Shown here: positions 19,430-20,839 of the stretch, one piece after another
Position numbering within the stretch: position 1 is the stretch's first letter
Layout of the letters: the number at the start of each line of letters is the position of its first letter
Source: an uncultured Megasphaera sp.
Lineage (GTDB): Bacteria; Bacillota; Negativicutes; Veillonellales; Megasphaeraceae
Direction: 5' to 3'
NCBI GenBank assembly: GCA_902464195.1
Contig: CABQJB010000014.1
Span: forward strand, 1 to 20,839
DNA: 20,839 nucleotides
Translations under genes and position numbers: made by a program
Notes under the pieces: model-generated
What the model was told of the DNA's origin: nothing
What the model saw: only the letters and a program-made list of their open reading frames with translations
Database searches by the model: none

Positions 19430-20725
19430 TTACATCATAGCGATGACCGGCGAGATGATGAGCAGGATGCCGGCGAAGACGATGAGGACCAGGGAGATGC
19501 CTTTGTATTTATGCAGGGCATCGACCTTGTAAACCAGGTATGCCGGGATGAGGCAGGCGATGATACCGAAGATTGGACCGAGCAGGGTCAGGAGCTTGAG
19601 GACCGGTGCATTGAGGACGATGGCGCCCCAGGCAACGGCGACGGCGAAGATGAGGATGCCGTGACGGACGACGGTCTTGCTGATCCGTTCTTCCGGGATA
19701 AAACGGCGCAGGATGTTCATGGCAATGCCCTGGCAGGCTTCACGGAAGCCGAGGAAGACGCTGAAGAAAGCCGTCATGACAGCGAAGATGTTGAGGATGA
19801 GGCTGAAAATCTTGACGGCGCTGCCATCAAAACCTCTGGCAACGATGGCCAGAGCCGAAATGTTCTGGGAATAAGCGATGACAGCCTGGTCATGACCGAG
19901 AGCCAGATTGAAAGACATAGCGTACGAGAAAATGGTGATGAACAAGACGGAGAAAGCGATCTTCATAGCCCGCATGGCTTTATAACGGGCGACGTGGATG
20001 GACTTGTTATGGGAACGGTAAGAAATGACCATCGGGCTGATGCTGGGAATGAAGAGAATCGATGTCAGCGTGACCGGCAGCATGGCGATGGTGTTCTTGA
20101 CGAGGTAGCCCAAATCCGGGAAGACGCCGATATTGGCCAGGTTCCAATGCTGGATCATGATGCCGCCCAAGCAAATGACGACTAACAATTTCGTCAGGAC
20201 CATGAGCGTCGATACGCGGAACAAGAGCTGTTCGCCCCGGGAAGCGATGAGGACCATGACACAGATGATAGCCAGTCCGTAGAAGGGGCTGTCCGACAGG
20301 AGCGTATCCGTTACGCCAAAGGAAAACAGGAAGGACGCACTGTCGTTGGTCAGGGCCGTCGAATACATGAAGACACAGATGAGTATGCTCAGGAAGTAGA
20401 GGATTCCCAGGAGGAAACCCCAGTTCTTGCCGAGGTAGCCGCTGATGACGCTGGGATAATCTTCGCACCGCGGCGAATCTGCCAGGGTATTGATGAATAA
20501 GCGCTGTAAGAGATAGATAGCCGGATAGGCGATGATAGCTGAGAATAAATAAACCCATACGCCGACCAGGCCTACCTGAACGGGCAAAAAGACGATACCG
20601 GCGCCGATGGCCATGCCGATACTCATAATAATCCAGCCCCAGTCCGTACTGTCGAACTTGACGGCTTCTTTCCATTGTGCATCTGTCATGCCCGCCTGAC
20701 GGGCCAATGCTGCTGATGAGTTCAT
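19430..20725 (-). CDS. HAAAP-family (SdaC/YhjV-like) amino acid permease
   Basis: A 431-residue inner-membrane transporter with about eleven hydrophobic segments. The start of the first, GWIIMSIGMAIGAGIVFLPV, is the typical unwound GxGIxFLP helix of the hydroxy/aromatic amino acid permease family; IPSISPMVISYR and FLGFREACQGI also fit the SdaC/YhaO/YhjV branch, whose characterised members carry serine, threonine or related amino acids with protons. It shares no obvious specificity residues with the tryptophan permeases that I could check. It reads in the same direction as the trp operon but ends before the trp promoter, with its own terminator between, so it is not under T-box control. ATG 20725 has GGAGG 8 nt upstream. 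I see no clear promoter in 20740-20839, only the small palindrome CGATGACATCG. Confidence 0.85.
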   Translation of the reverse strand: MNSSAALARQAGMTDAQWKEAVKFDSTDWGWIIMSIGMAIGAGIVFLPVQVGLVGVWVYLFSAIIAYPAIYLLQRLFINTLADSPRCEDYPSVISGYLGKNWGFLLGILYFLSILICVFMYSTALTNDSASFLFSFGVTDTLLSDSPFYGLAIICVMVLIASRGEQLLFRVSTLMVLTKLLVVICLGGIMIQHWNLANIGVFPDLGYLVKNTIAMLPVTLTSILFIPSISPMVISYRSHNKSIHVARYKAMRAMKIAFSVLFITIFSYAMSFNLALGHDQAVIAYSQNISALAIVARGFDGSAVKIFSLILNIFAVMTAFFSVFLGFREACQGIAMNILRRFIPEERISKTVVRHGILIFAVAVAWGAIVLNAPVLKLLTLLGPIFGIIACLIPAYLVYKVDALHKYKGISLVLIVFAGILLIISPVIAMM

Positions 20726-20839
20726 ATGAATTACCTCCTATGATGGATACCTTTGAAAACATAGTGTCTCTTTTAACATTACATGTTTGTCGATGTCATC
20801 GGCTCCCCTTTCTCAATTTCTCTTCATATACATTTTATC

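Noticed and set aside
19430..20725. Tryptophan permease belonging to the trp regulon
   Set aside because: It ends before a strong terminator and the trp promoter and has no T-box of its own in view; family motifs fit SdaC/YhjV-type serine or threonine carriers at least as well.

Overview
The window looks like a chromosomal segment of a Negativicutes bacterium, most likely Megasphaera or a close relative. This is inference, not a database match. The pointers are GC-rich Firmicutes-type genes with strong AGGAGG ribosome sites, a T-box riboswitch (a Firmicutes trait), a phosphoethanolamine-transferase-like enzyme of the kind that decorates outer-membrane lipids, and a LarA-type lactate racemase homologue, which would suit a lactate-using fermenter.

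Layout. Positions 78-2595 (minus strand) hold a three-gene cluster: a SAM methyltransferase fused to a CsoR-type metal-sensing domain, a macro-domain protein and a CpXC zinc-ribbon protein. Positions 2854-3637 (minus) hold eight tRNA genes (3 Leu-GAG, 3 Asp-GTC, 2 Phe-GAA) produced partly by tandem duplication of a 298-bp unit. From 3844 the plus strand carries the phosphoethanolamine-transferase-like enzyme, a MEMO-AMMECR1 fusion with its radical-SAM partner (AmmeMemoRadiSam pair), a LarA homologue, a small AT-richer cupin, and a DAACS-family symporter with unusual substrate-site residues. Positions 12466-18911 (minus) are a complete trpEGDCFBA operon, tightly packed and preceded by a T-box with a UGG (Trp) specifier. 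The window ends with a minus-strand HAAAP/SdaC-type amino-acid permease.

How it works together. The trp operon has a TTGACA-17-TATCAT promoter, then a T-box leader whose terminator should be disarmed when uncharged tRNA-Trp accumulates; gene overlaps suggest translational coupling. Most other transcription units have their own recognisable promoter and end in a hairpin terminator.

The most unusual feature is in the spacers. Nearly every intergenic gap contains members of a composite repeat family: degenerate tandem heptanucleotide arrays of several types (ACTAACC-, GTTTGTA-, GCAGTTC-, TGTTTGA- and GGGCTAG-like), a TTTAAATTTAAA core, and terminator hairpins sharing a TGTCGT...CGACA stem. A second, palindromic repeat lies upstream of the cupin. 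Other items for follow-up are the methyltransferase-CsoR fusion and a perfect 22-bp inverted repeat that contains the MEMO gene's -10 box and Shine-Dalgarno and ends in seven Ts at the start codon.
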